Shown: positions 34,816 to 42,695 of the stretch, one piece after another | Layout: every line of letters starts with the position of its first letter | Position numbering within the stretch: position 1 is the stretch's first letter | NCBI RefSeq assembly: GCF_000230895.2 | Contig: NC_016604.1 | Coordinates: forward strand, 4,278,001-4,342,000 | Reading direction: 5' to 3' | Length of the DNA stretch: 64,000 nucleotides | From: Mycolicibacterium rhodesiae NBB3 | Lineage (GTDB): Bacteria > Actinomycetota > Actinomycetes > Mycobacteriales > Mycobacteriaceae | Translations under genes and position numbers: made by a program | The notes under the pieces: generated by a model | Seen by the model: only the letters and a program-made list of their open reading frames with translations | What the model was told of the DNA's origin: nothing | The model's database searches: none

Positions 34816-35886
34816 ATGAAGTTCTTGTTGCTCACATTGATTGCGCATCACCGCGACCCCGTGTCAGGTGTGATGAAGAGTCCTGCCGCACGCCTGCAGG
34901 AGGTCGTCGACAGCGCGGTGCTGGCCGAGGACCTCGGCTTCGACGGTTTCGCAGTCGGTGAGCGTCACGAGGATCCGTTCATCTCGTCGTCACCGCCGGT
35001 GGTCTTGAGCAATATCGCGGCACGCACGTCGCGGATCGGTTTGTTCACCGCGGTGACCACATTGAGTCTGCTCGATCCCGTGCGTGCCTTCGAGGATTAT
35101 TCGACGCTGGACAATCTGTCCGGTGGGCGGCTGGAACTGATCGTCGGCAAGGGCAACGGAGCCGCGCAGGCAGAGTTGTTCCACGTGACCACCGCCGATC
35201 AGTGGGACCGCAACCGCGAGGGCTACGAGTTGTTCCGCGCTCTCTGGGACAGCGACCGTGTCACGTGGTCCGGCCACTACCGTCCGCCGCTCGTCGACGC
35301 CAAAGCGCTACCGCGGCCGCTGCAGAAGAAGATTCGCGTCTGGCACGGCAGCGCGACAAGTAGGGATTCAGTCGATCTGGCGGCGCAGCACGGTGATCCG
35401 ATCTTCTCGGCGAACGTGACATATCCGATAGAGCCCTACGCCGAGCTGGTGGACCACTACCGGCGACGGTGGGAGTTCTACGGCAACGATCCCAGTGACG
35501 CCCTGGTGGGCGCGGGAACCGCCGGCTTTCACATCGCCCTGACGTCACAGCAGGCGATCGACGAATTCCGGCCCGCTTTCGAGGCGCGGTTGGCATTCGC
35601 GCGCAGCGCAGGCCTTCCGGTGGTGTTCGAATCGATCGAGGATTTCGTCGACCGCAGCTCGGCGCTGGTCGGTAGCCCGCAGCAGGTGATCGACAAGGTG
35701 AGCCGCTATCACGAGCGGCTCGGGCATGAAGTGATCCACCTCGGTGCCGACGCCGACGGACTCACCACGGCGCAGAAGTTGCGCAGCCTCGAGCTGTTTC
35801 AGGCCGATGTGGCTCCCGTGCTGCGTGCACAGCTGCCCAGCAGGCCACTGTCGGCGCAAGCGGAACGGAAAGAGGTTGTGGCATGA
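34816..35886 (+). CDS. LLM flavin-dependent oxidoreductase
   Basis: A 356-residue bacterial-luciferase-like oxidoreductase (MKFLLLTLIAHH start; DGFAVGERHEDPFISSSPPVVLS; LSGGRLELIVGKGNG). This branch is common beside organosulfur genes, but its substrate is not known. I start at the ATG giving MKFLLL, since the 12 preceding residues do not fit the barrel. Its stop overlaps the DUF1684 gene start (ATGA). Probably a third flavin-dependent system for sulfur scavenging, by context only. Confidence 0.78.
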   Translation: MKFLLLTLIAHHRDPVSGVMKSPAARLQEVVDSAVLAEDLGFDGFAVGERHEDPFISSSPPVVLSNIAARTSRIGLFTAVTTLSLLDPVRAFEDYSTLDNLSGGRLELIVGKGNGAAQAELFHVTTADQWDRNREGYELFRALWDSDRVTWSGHYRPPLVDAKALPRPLQKKIRVWHGSATSRDSVDLAAQHGDPIFSANVTYPIEPYAELVDHYRRRWEFYGNDPSDALVGAGTAGFHIALTSQQAIDEFRPAFEARLAFARSAGLPVVFESIEDFVDRSSALVGSPQQVIDKVSRYHERLGHEVIHLGADADGLTTAQKLRSLELFQADVAPVLRAQLPSRPLSAQAERKEVVA

Positions 35887-36632
35887 CAGACTCCACTTTT
35901 GCCCACGCCTGGAACGACTGGCACGCCGAGCGGGAACGCTACTACGGCGACCCGCTGGGGTGGGTCAGCCTGATCGGGCTCTATTGGCTCACAGACGAAT
36001 TCGATACGATCGCTGATCTTCCGGGTAGGTGGCGCGCGGATGGGGACGCGGTATACGTGGAGGGTATCGACGGCACCGACCGGCTCGAGCCTGTGGAGGG
36101 TGCGCCCGGCTTGCTCGTCGAGGACGGCGATCGTCGTATCGAGGTGATCCGCCGAACCGGCTCGGTGGCACTGCGCGTTTACGACCCGAAATCGCCGCAC
36201 CTGCAGTCGTACCGCGGAATCCCGTCCTACCCGCCCAACGAGAGCTGGGTGGTATCCGGTCGTTTCTCCCCTTATGACCAACCGCGGGCAGTGACGACCG
36301 GCGCCGTCGTCGAGGGGCTCAAACACCACCATCGCGCGATCGGTGTCGTCGACTTCGAACTGGCGGGAGTTGCGTTGCAGCTGTTGGCCTTCAGCGGCCG
36401 CGACGGCGGTCTGCACATCTTGTTCACCGATTCGACCAGTGGTGTCACGACGTATCCCGCATGCCGGTCGCTGGCGATCACCGAGCCTGCGGCAGACGGA
36501 GTGGTGACACTCGACTTCAACCGCGCGTCCAACCTTCCGTGCGCATTCACCGACTACGCGACGTGCCCGGTGGCGCCTGCGGCAAACAGGCTGACGGTTG
36601 CCGTCGAGGCCGGTGAGAAGAACCCTCGCTAG
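35883..36632 (+). CDS. DUF1684 protein
   Basis: A 249-residue protein of family DUF1684 (RERYYGDPLGWVSLIGLYWL at the N-terminus; LDFNRASNLPCAFTDYATCPVAP at the C-terminus, in part). No established function. It is translationally coupled to the LLM gene upstream. It ends on the palindrome CTAG, which also provides the stop of the convergent che1 gene. Confidence 0.8.
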   Translation: MTDSTFAHAWNDWHAERERYYGDPLGWVSLIGLYWLTDEFDTIADLPGRWRADGDAVYVEGIDGTDRLEPVEGAPGLLVEDGDRRIEVIRRTGSVALRVYDPKSPHLQSYRGIPSYPPNESWVVSGRFSPYDQPRAVTTGAVVEGLKHHHRAIGVVDFELAGVALQLLAFSGRDGGLHILFTDSTSGVTTYPACRSLAITEPAADGVVTLDFNRASNLPCAFTDYATCPVAPAANRLTVAVEAGEKNPR

Positions 36633-37354
36633 GCGGCGATGGAGGCGGCGGCCATGGCATCGAAGCGGTCGAGCACCGTTGCGGCGACCAGATTGTGCGA
36701 ACCCAACGGCTCGGCCATCCGGATACCGTGTGCGGCGGCATAACTCGCGACGCGATCGGTGATGATGCCGTGCGCCAGGAACCACGGGACGATCACCAGA
36801 TGGCGGGCCCCTGCCGCCCGCAAATTCTCGGCGGTCTCCGCGACGCTGGGCTGTGGTCCGGTCGCGAACGCGACTTCGGCACCGGCCCACCGGGTCCCTG
36901 CGCTGAGCGCACGCGCCACTGTCGACGTCCGCGCGTTGGCGGCCGGGTTCGACGAGCCGACCGCGACCACCATCACTCCGAGGCCGCGTGCTTCGGGCGA
37001 CACCCCGATCTCGGACAATCGCTGCCGGAGTACAGACAGCAGCGCGGGATCCTCACCGAGCACCTCGGCCTGCTCGACCCGCGCACCCGACGCCTCGATC
37101 ATCTCGGGGATGTCGACTCGTGCGTGATAGGCGTCGGCCAGCAGGAACGGCACCACGACGCCGGCGGGAAGATCGGCCAGCACGTCGCAAAGATTCGGGT
37201 CGGTCTTCTCCAGGAATGCGGCGCGGACGTCGAGCCAAGGCCGCAGTCGGCGGATACGCCCCGCGACGGCATGCGTGACCGCCGCCGACCGCGGGTCGAC
37301 GCTGCCGTGTGCCGCGAGGACGAGCGGGCGGCGGGCGGGAACGAACAGCGTCAC
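36629..37354 (-). CDS. che1: sirohydrochlorin ferrochelatase-like protein (CbiX family)
   Basis: A 241-residue class II chelatase with two CbiX half-domains. The metal-binding histidines lie in LVLAAHGS and LLADAYHARVD. It probably inserts iron into sirohydrochlorin to make the siroheme used by the adjacent sulfite reductase. The GTG start overlaps the cysH stop (GTGA). Last gene of sirA-cysH-che1, matching Rv2391-Rv2393. The C-terminal half lacks an obvious second metal site, as usual. Confidence 0.87.
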   Translation of the reverse strand: MTLFVPARRPLVLAAHGSVDPRSAAVTHAVAGRIRRLRPWLDVRAAFLEKTDPNLCDVLADLPAGVVVPFLLADAYHARVDIPEMIEASGARVEQAEVLGEDPALLSVLRQRLSEIGVSPEARGLGVMVVAVGSSNPAANARTSTVARALSAGTRWAGAEVAFATGPQPSVAETAENLRAAGARHLVIVPWFLAHGIITDRVASYAAAHGIRMAEPLGSHNLVAATVLDRFDAMAAASIAA

Positions 37355-38055
37355 GACGCGTGCAGCCCGCATTCCGTTTTGGTCTGACCCGCCCAGCGAC
37401 CGCTGCGCGGATCGGCGCCCTCGACCGGCTTGGCCGTGCACGGCGCGCAGCCGATCGACGGATAACCCTCGAAGACAAGCGGATTGACCAGTACGTCGTT
37501 GGCGTCGATGTAGTTCTGCATGTCCTCGTCGGACCAGGCAGCGATCGGGTTGATTTTCACGAGGCCGAAGGCTTTGTCCCAGCTGATCAACGGCGCGTTG
37601 GCCCGCGTGGGCGCCTCGACGCGCCGGATGCCGGTGACCCAGGCGGAGTATCCGCGCAGCGCCTTGGACAGCGGCTCGACCTTGCGCATGCGGCAGCATT
37701 CGCCGGGCTCACGGGCGAACAGGTCCTTGCCGAAAAGCTCGTCCTGCTTCGCGACGCTGTTCTCCGGCGTGACGTTGACCACGTTGATGTCGTAGACCGC
37801 CTCGACGGCGTCACGCGTGCCGATGGTCTCGACGAAGTGGTAGCCGGTGTCGAGGAACAACACGTCGACGCCGGGGCGTACCTTCGCCGCCAGGTCGACG
37901 AGCACAGCGTCCTGCATGTTGGACGCCACGACGTAACTGCCGCCGAAGTGCTCGTCGGTCCATCGCAGCAGCTCATCGGCGCTTGCACCGTCGAGTTCGG
38001 CTGCGCCGCGTTCCGCCAGCGCAATCAGGTCGTTCTCGGTCATCAGTTCCGTCAT
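37351..38055 (-). CDS. cysH: adenylylsulfate (APS) reductase
   Basis: A 234-residue assimilatory APS reductase that reduces APS to sulfite with thioredoxin. The iron-sulfur ligands are the CC pair (GECCRMRK) and CAPC (SIGCAPCTAKP), and the catalytic Cys is in KTECGLH. The CC/CxxC set marks it as the 4Fe-4S APS type rather than the PAPS type. GGAGG 6 bases before the ATG fixes the start. It is 28 bases downstream of sirA. Confidence 0.95.
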   Translation of the reverse strand: MTELMTENDLIALAERGAAELDGASADELLRWTDEHFGGSYVVASNMQDAVLVDLAAKVRPGVDVLFLDTGYHFVETIGTRDAVEAVYDINVVNVTPENSVAKQDELFGKDLFAREPGECCRMRKVEPLSKALRGYSAWVTGIRRVEAPTRANAPLISWDKAFGLVKINPIAAWSDEDMQNYIDANDVLVNPLVFEGYPSIGCAPCTAKPVEGADPRSGRWAGQTKTECGLHAS

Positions 38056-38083
38056 CGGTGACCTCCACTCTTCGCGCAAGCGC

Positions 38084-39784
38084 TCATCGCAAATCCGCCT
38101 CGTCTGCTCGTACAGCCCACGTAGCGAAACGCTCACCCTGCTCGCGTTGTTTCACGAAATTGCGAACAACCCGATCGATGTAGTCGCCCAGCTCGCTCGA
38201 CAGCACCTTGTGCTGGCGCAGCTTGCGGCCGAAACCGCTGTCCAAGCCCAGGCTGCCGCCGAGATGCACCTGGAAACCCTCGACCGGAGGATTGCCCGCG
38301 CCATCTTCACTGACCATCTGGCCCTTGAACCCGATGTCGGCGACCTGGATGCGGGCGCACGAGTTCGGGCAGCCGTTGATGTTGATGGTGATCGGCACAT
38401 CGAGCTGGGCGTTGATGTCCTCCAGCCGCTTCTCCAGCTCTGGTACCAGCACCTGGGCCCGGTTGCGGGTCTCGGCGAAGGACAGCTTGCAGTACTCGAT
38501 GCCGGTGCACGCCATCAGGTTCTGGCGCCAGTGCGACGGCGTCGACGGCAGCCCGAGTGCGTCCAGCCCCTCACGCAGGGCGTCGAGCTTGTCGTCGGGC
38601 ACGTCGAGGATGACCAGCTTCTGGTACGGCGTGAACCGGATCCGGTCCGAGCCCGCGGCGTCGGCGAGGTCGGCGACCTTCGTCAGTGTCGTGCCGGTGA
38701 CCCGGCCGGCGATGGGGGCGACGCCGACGGCGTTCAGCCCGTTTTTCTGCTTCTGCACGCCGACGTGGTCGAGCGGATGCTTCAAAGGCTCGGGAGCCGG
38801 ACCGTCGATCAGCTTGCGGCCCAGGTACTCGTCCTCGATGACCTGGCGGAATTTTTCAATGCCCCAGTCCTTGATCAGGAACTTCAGCCGCGCCTTGCTG
38901 CGCAGCCGGCGGTAGCCGTAGTCGCGGAACGCCGAGGTCACCGCCTCCCAGACGTCGGGCACCTCGTCGAGCGGAATCCAGGCGCCGACACGCTGGGCCA
39001 GCATCGGGTTGGTCGACAGACCGCCGCCGACCCAAAGGTCCAGACCTGGACCGTGCTCGGGGTGGTTGACCCCGATGAACGCGACGTCGTTGACTTCGTG
39101 GGCGACGTCCTGCAGACCCGAGATCGCAGTCTTGAACTTGCGCGGAAGGTTGGACAGCGTCGGGCTGCCGATGTAGCGGCGCACGATCTCGTCGATCGCC
39201 GGTGTCGGGTCGAGGACCTCATCGAGCGACTCGCCTGCCAGGGGCGAACCGAGCACGACGCGGGGGCAGTCGCCGCACGCTTCGGTGGTCTGCAGTCCGA
39301 CCGCGGCCAGCCGGTCCCAGATCTCGGGTACGTCTTCGATCCGGATCCAGTGGTACTGCACGTTCTCGCGGTCGGAGATGTCGGCGGTGTCGCGGGCGAA
39401 CTCGGTGGAGATCTCGCCGAGGGTGCGCAGAGCGGCGCTGCTCAGGGAGCCGCCGTCACAGCGCACCCGCATCATGAAGTACTCGGCCTCCAGGATGTCG
39501 GCGTTCTCATCGCCGGTCCACGTGCCGTCATAGCCCTGCTCGCGCTGGGTATAGAGGCCCATCCAGCGCATGCGGCCACGCAGGTCCTGCTTGTCGATGC
39601 TGCTGAAGCCCTGCTTGGAGTAGATGTCGACGATGCGGCTGCGCACGTTCAGTGCGTCGTCGTCCTTCTTGAACTGCTCGTTGGCGTTGAGCGGCTCGCG
39701 ATAGCCGAGGGCCCATTGCCCCTCGCCGCGTGGGCGTTTGATCGACGCCGGCGAGCCGGCAGATGTCCTGCGTGCTGTGGTCAT
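38084..39784 (-). CDS. sirA: ferredoxin-dependent sulfite reductase
   Basis: A 566-residue siroheme/4Fe-4S reductase that makes sulfide from sulfite (also named nirA in M. tuberculosis). Cluster and siroheme cysteines are visible in CTGIEYCKLSF and NGCPNSCARIQ. Tyr78 (MGLYTQ) and Cys170 (TTEACGDC) correspond to the Tyr69-Cys161 pair that is cross-linked in the M. tuberculosis enzyme. AAGGAG 9 bases upstream supports ATG 39784. First gene of the operon sirA-cysH-che1, behind a polycysteine uORF and a foldable leader. Confidence 0.95.
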   Translation of the reverse strand: MTTARRTSAGSPASIKRPRGEGQWALGYREPLNANEQFKKDDDALNVRSRIVDIYSKQGFSSIDKQDLRGRMRWMGLYTQREQGYDGTWTGDENADILEAEYFMMRVRCDGGSLSSAALRTLGEISTEFARDTADISDRENVQYHWIRIEDVPEIWDRLAAVGLQTTEACGDCPRVVLGSPLAGESLDEVLDPTPAIDEIVRRYIGSPTLSNLPRKFKTAISGLQDVAHEVNDVAFIGVNHPEHGPGLDLWVGGGLSTNPMLAQRVGAWIPLDEVPDVWEAVTSAFRDYGYRRLRSKARLKFLIKDWGIEKFRQVIEDEYLGRKLIDGPAPEPLKHPLDHVGVQKQKNGLNAVGVAPIAGRVTGTTLTKVADLADAAGSDRIRFTPYQKLVILDVPDDKLDALREGLDALGLPSTPSHWRQNLMACTGIEYCKLSFAETRNRAQVLVPELEKRLEDINAQLDVPITININGCPNSCARIQVADIGFKGQMVSEDGAGNPPVEGFQVHLGGSLGLDSGFGRKLRQHKVLSSELGDYIDRVVRNFVKQREQGERFATWAVRADEADLR

Positions 39785-39888
39785 GTGGTTGGGCTCCTTA
39801 TGGGGGAGCCGGATCGCGCATCTCACCGGAGGGCTGACCGGCGGCGCAGATCCGGCGGCCAGCTGACAAGTCTGGGCGGTCTACGACG
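39785..39888 (-). promoter_or_regulatory. attenuator leader of sirA with RBS-sequestering hairpin
   Basis: A 104-base leader between the uORF and sirA. GGCTCC (39805-39810, read on the minus strand) pairs with GGAGCC (39792-39797) around a 7-base loop, hiding the AAGGAG ribosome binding site. A second perfect 8-base pairing, GCCGGATC (39849-39856) with GATCCGGC (39808-39815), shares three bases with the first, so the two stems exclude each other in part. This is what a uORF-controlled switch needs. The pairings are read from the sequence; the switching is inference. Confidence 0.6.
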
Positions 39889-39984
39889 TCAAGGCAGACA
39901 ACAACAGCTACATACGCGCTTGAAGTCGACATGCCGCCGGGCCACCAGCGAAACGCGGTGGGGGGAGAAACGGGCGGCGGTCAC
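39889..39984 (-). CDS. polycysteine leaderless uORF of sirA-cysH-che1
   Basis: A 31-codon ORF starting with GTG and ending in RVCSCCCLP: four Cys among five codons, three in a row. It has no Shine-Dalgarno, and CACAAT (-10 like) ends 7 bases before the GTG, so it should be translated from a leaderless mRNA. In M. smegmatis a polycysteine short ORF in front of the sulfite reductase gene works as a cysteine-responsive attenuator, and this is the evident counterpart. It shares no sequence with the sulfate-importer uORF except the Cys run. Confidence 0.85.
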   Translation of the reverse strand: MTAARFSPHRVSLVARRHVDFKRVCSCCCLP

Positions 39985-39991
39985 GTCGACA

Positions 39992-39997
39992 ATTGTG
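39992..39997 (-). promoter_or_regulatory. -10-like CACAAT of the sirA-operon transcript
   Basis: CACAAT differs from TANNNT at the first base only, and ends 7 bases before the uORF GTG. That is the same spacing as at the sulfate-importer uORF. Confidence 0.45.
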
Positions 39998-40031
39998 CCA
40001 CGGAGACCCCGTACAGCCATAACCGGGCGAA

Positions 40032-40054
40032 TTTTGCACTCACGGTGAGCAAAA
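40032..40054. promoter_or_regulatory. dyad TTTTGC-N11-GCAAAA between the sirA uORF and hemW
   Basis: Perfect 6-base arms, with two further matching pairs inside the spacer (8 of 11 positions symmetric). It lies in the 93-base divergent region and could serve either promoter. Its half-site is not one I can assign. Confidence 0.4.
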
Positions 40055-40077
40055 GTCCGCTCTGGGAGACTGGGTGC

Positions 40078-41253
40078 ATGACCGTTCGGATGGCGCCCGC
40101 TGGGCTTGCGGACCTGGCGCTGACGCCGGGCCGTCCGTTCGGCATCTATGTTCACGTGCCGTTCTGCGCGACTCGCTGTGGCTACTGCGACTTCAATACC
40201 TACACACCTGCTGAGCTGGGCGGTGCGAACCCAGACGGCTGGCTGACCGCTCTGCGTGCCGAGCTGGCGTTGGCCGCCGAGCGGTTGGGGGCCGTACCTG
40301 CGGTCGACAGCGTCTTCGTCGGCGGCGGCACCCCCTCGATGCTCGGCGGGCCGGGTCTGGTGTCGGTGCTCGACGCGGTCCGGACCCACTTCGCGCTGGC
40401 CCCCGAAGCCGAGGTCACAACGGAAGCGAATCCGGAGTCGACCTCGCCGGAGCTGTTCGCGCAGCTGCGCACGGCGGGTTTCACCCGGGTGTCGCTCGGT
40501 ATGCAGTCGGTCGCGCCGCACGTCCTTGCCGTGCTCGACCGGGTCCATTCGCCGGGCCGGGCGTCCGAAGCCGTACGCGATGCCCGCGGCGCGGGCTTCG
40601 AGCACGTGAACCTCGACCTCATCTATGGCACGCCGGGGGAGACCGATGACGACCTGCTGCGATCGGTGGACGCCGCCGTCGAGGCCCAGGTGGATCACGT
40701 GTCCGCGTACGCGCTGGTCGTCGAGGACGGCACCGCGCTGGCCCGCCGGGTGCGCCGCGGTGAGGTCCGCGCACCGGACAACGACGAGCTCGCGCACCGC
40801 TACGAATTGATCGATGGGCGGCTGTCGGCGGCGGGACTCGGTTGGTATGAGGTCTCCAACTGGTGCCTGCCGGGTGGTGAGTGCCGGCATAACGTCGGCT
40901 ACTGGAACGGCGGCGAATGGTGGGGCGCCGGACCCGGCGCGCACGGTTACGTCGGCTCGACCCGCTGGTGGAATGTCAAGCATCCCAACACCTATGCGCA
41001 AGCGGTGGCAGAAGGCCTGTTGCCGGTGGCCGACTTCGAGCGGCTCGATGCTGTAGCCATGCACACCGAGGACGTCATGCTGCGGGTGCGACTTCGCGAC
41101 GGGCTGCCCGTCGCGGTCTTGAACGAGTCGGAACGACGGCGGGCCCAGACCGTGATCGAGGACGGGCTGTTGACCCGCGAGGGCGACCACTTGATCCTCA
41201 CCGACCCGGGTCGACTGTTGGCCGACGCGGTGGTCCGCACTCTGCTTGACTGA
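40078..41253 (+). CDS. hemW: radical SAM HemW-type protein (annotated hemN in mycobacteria)
   Basis: A 391-residue radical SAM enzyme. The cluster motif reads CATRCGYCDF, i.e. CxxxCxxC followed by D-F, as in the haem chaperone HemW. True oxygen-independent coproporphyrinogen oxidase (HemN) has a fourth Cys in place of the Phe. Length also fits HemW. It probably inserts or traffics haem rather than making protoporphyrinogen. GGGAG 9 bases upstream supports the ATG. Divergent from the sirA operon; corresponds to Rv2388c. Confidence 0.88.
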   Translation: MTVRMAPAGLADLALTPGRPFGIYVHVPFCATRCGYCDFNTYTPAELGGANPDGWLTALRAELALAAERLGAVPAVDSVFVGGGTPSMLGGPGLVSVLDAVRTHFALAPEAEVTTEANPESTSPELFAQLRTAGFTRVSLGMQSVAPHVLAVLDRVHSPGRASEAVRDARGAGFEHVNLDLIYGTPGETDDDLLRSVDAAVEAQVDHVSAYALVVEDGTALARRVRRGEVRAPDNDELAHRYELIDGRLSAAGLGWYEVSNWCLPGGECRHNVGYWNGGEWWGAGPGAHGYVGSTRWWNVKHPNTYAQAVAEGLLPVADFERLDAVAMHTEDVMLRVRLRDGLPVAVLNESERRRAQTVIEDGLLTREGDHLILTDPGRLLADAVVRTLLD

Positions 41254-41309
41254 TTGAACGATTCTGCGGTGGTGATCCGTTGTGGTGTGCGACGACGGAA
41301 AGCGAGGAC

Positions 41310-41825
41310 ATGACTGATCCCGATCAGGCCGCACTCCTGCGAGCGATCCACGACGCTCACAGCCAGGATCTGCTGCGCTATGTACTGCGCCTGACCAGGG
41401 GCGACATGCCGTTCGCCGAGGACGTGGTGCAGGAGTCGCTGCTGCGCCTGTGGCGCAAGCCCGAGATCCTCGAGCAGTCGAGCGAATCGGCGCGCGCGTG
41501 GCTGTTCACCGTCGCCCGCAACCTCGTGATCGACGACCGGCGCAGCGCCCGGTTCAACCGGGAACTGCAGAGCGATGACCTGCCCGAGCGACCGTCGCTC
41601 GACGCGATCGGGCCGGCCGTCGACAAGTGGGTGCTTTCCGACGCGCTCAAGTCGCTGTCCGGAGACCACCGCAACGCAATCGTGCGCTCCTATTACCTCG
41701 GCCAGACCGTGGCCGACATCGCCCGACTGGAGCAGGTACCCGAGGGCACGATCAAGTCCAGACTCCACTACGCGCTGCGCGCGTTACGAATTGCGTTGCA
41801 GGAGAGGGGAGTCAGCTATGCCTGA
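41310..41825 (+). CDS. ECF sigma factor, SigL-like
   Basis: A 171-residue extracytoplasmic-function sigma factor. Sigma2 is about residues 15-80 (RYVLRLTRGDMPFAEDVVQESLLRLWRKP in part) and sigma4 about 110-165 (ADIARLEQVPEGTIKSRLHYALRALR). Among mycobacterial sigma factors it reads most like SigL. It is cotranscribed with its anti-sigma gene, with an 8-base overlap. GAGG lies just before the ATG. Its regulon is unknown; it is close to the mycobactin PKS gene. Confidence 0.88.
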   Translation: MTDPDQAALLRAIHDAHSQDLLRYVLRLTRGDMPFAEDVVQESLLRLWRKPEILEQSSESARAWLFTVARNLVIDDRRSARFNRELQSDDLPERPSLDAIGPAVDKWVLSDALKSLSGDHRNAIVRSYYLGQTVADIARLEQVPEGTIKSRLHYALRALRIALQERGVSYA

Positions 41826-42537
41826 CAACAAACCCGATAATGACAATCTGGCTGACAACCTGGCCGAGTGGGACGCCGCCTATGTCCTCGGCGCGTTGAA
41901 CCTCGAGGATCGGCGCACCTTCGAGGACTATCTCGCCGCGAACCCGGAGCGAGGCGCCGAGGTCGACCAGCTCGGCGGGTTGCCCGACATCCTGGGCGTG
42001 CTCAGCCGCGAGGAGGCGCTGGCGCTGACCGACATCGCGGACGGCCCGCCGGTCGAGAGCCGGCCCGACAACGTTGCGTCACTTGCCGCGGCAGCCGCGA
42101 AACGGCAGCGGCGATCGCGGCGCACCGGGCTGGCGGTTCTGGTCGCGACCGCGGCGGCGCTTGCGATCGTCGGCGGAGTCGTTGGCGCAACGGTGTTCCC
42201 CCGCACGACGGGCTCGGTGCAGACACTGGCGATGGCACCTATGCAACCCGGGTCGCGTCCCGGACTGACTGCGCAGCTCGCGGTCACTGAGAAGAAGTGG
42301 GGCACCGAGCTGAACTGGGCGTGCGAGTACACCAAGGACTGGTCGCGCGACGTCGAGAGCTACGACATCGTCGTCACGACCCGCGAAGGCGCCCAGATCA
42401 CCGTGGGTTCGTGGCGGCCGGCGGGCGACGAAGCCACCGGGCTGGCGGCGTCGACGAGCATCCCCAAGCCGGAGATCCGCAGCGTCGACATCCGGGTGTC
42501 GGGAACCGACCAGCCCCTTGCGATCACCAATCTCTGA
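41818..42537 (+). CDS. membrane anti-sigma factor, RslA-like, zinc motif lost
   Basis: A 239-residue anti-sigma factor: N-terminal sigma-binding domain (WDAAYVLGALNLEDRRTFEDYL), one transmembrane helix (about 104-127), and an extracytoplasmic RskA_C-like domain (about 140-239). The zinc-binding HxxxCxxC motif of ZAS proteins such as RslA is replaced by Tyr38-LAA-Asn42-PE-Arg45, with spacing kept. It should bind no zinc by this motif and so cannot sense thiol oxidation in the usual way. Coupled to the sigma gene by overlap. Confidence 0.85.
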   Translation: MPDNKPDNDNLADNLAEWDAAYVLGALNLEDRRTFEDYLAANPERGAEVDQLGGLPDILGVLSREEALALTDIADGPPVESRPDNVASLAAAAAKRQRRSRRTGLAVLVATAAALAIVGGVVGATVFPRTTGSVQTLAMAPMQPGSRPGLTAQLAVTEKKWGTELNWACEYTKDWSRDVESYDIVVTTREGAQITVGSWRPAGDEATGLAASTSIPKPEIRSVDIRVSGTDQPLAITNL

Positions 42538-42648
42538 GCCTCGTTCGAACGTGATGGGCGCCACCCCGCGGGCGGCCCGCATAGCTCCAGCGTAGGCCCC
42601 AAAAACTGGGGCGGGTGTGCCACGATGGCGCGCATGATGTGGGCTTTG

Positions 42649-42667
42649 TTAGGCAAGGCTAGCCAGA
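42649..42667. promoter_or_regulatory. IdeR-like iron box before the mycobactin PKS gene
   Basis: TTAGGCAAGGCTAGCCAGA matches the IdeR consensus TTAGGTTAGGCTAACCTAA at 14 of 19 positions. It ends 28 bases before the PKS start, so iron-loaded IdeR would repress that gene. Confidence 0.65.
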
Positions 42668-42695
42668 CTTTTGAAGGTGCGGGGCCGCGTTGACC

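Noticed and set aside
39889..41334. 481-codon open frame on the minus strand antisense to hemW
   Set aside because: Shadow frame produced by high GC at third positions. Only its last 31 codons (the polycysteine uORF) have a promoter-like start and conserved features.
42542..42551. Palindrome CGTTCGAACG upstream of the PKS gene, considered as a LexA box
   Set aside because: The mycobacterial SOS box needs separated half-sites (TCGAAC-N4-GTTCGA). The arms here are contiguous.
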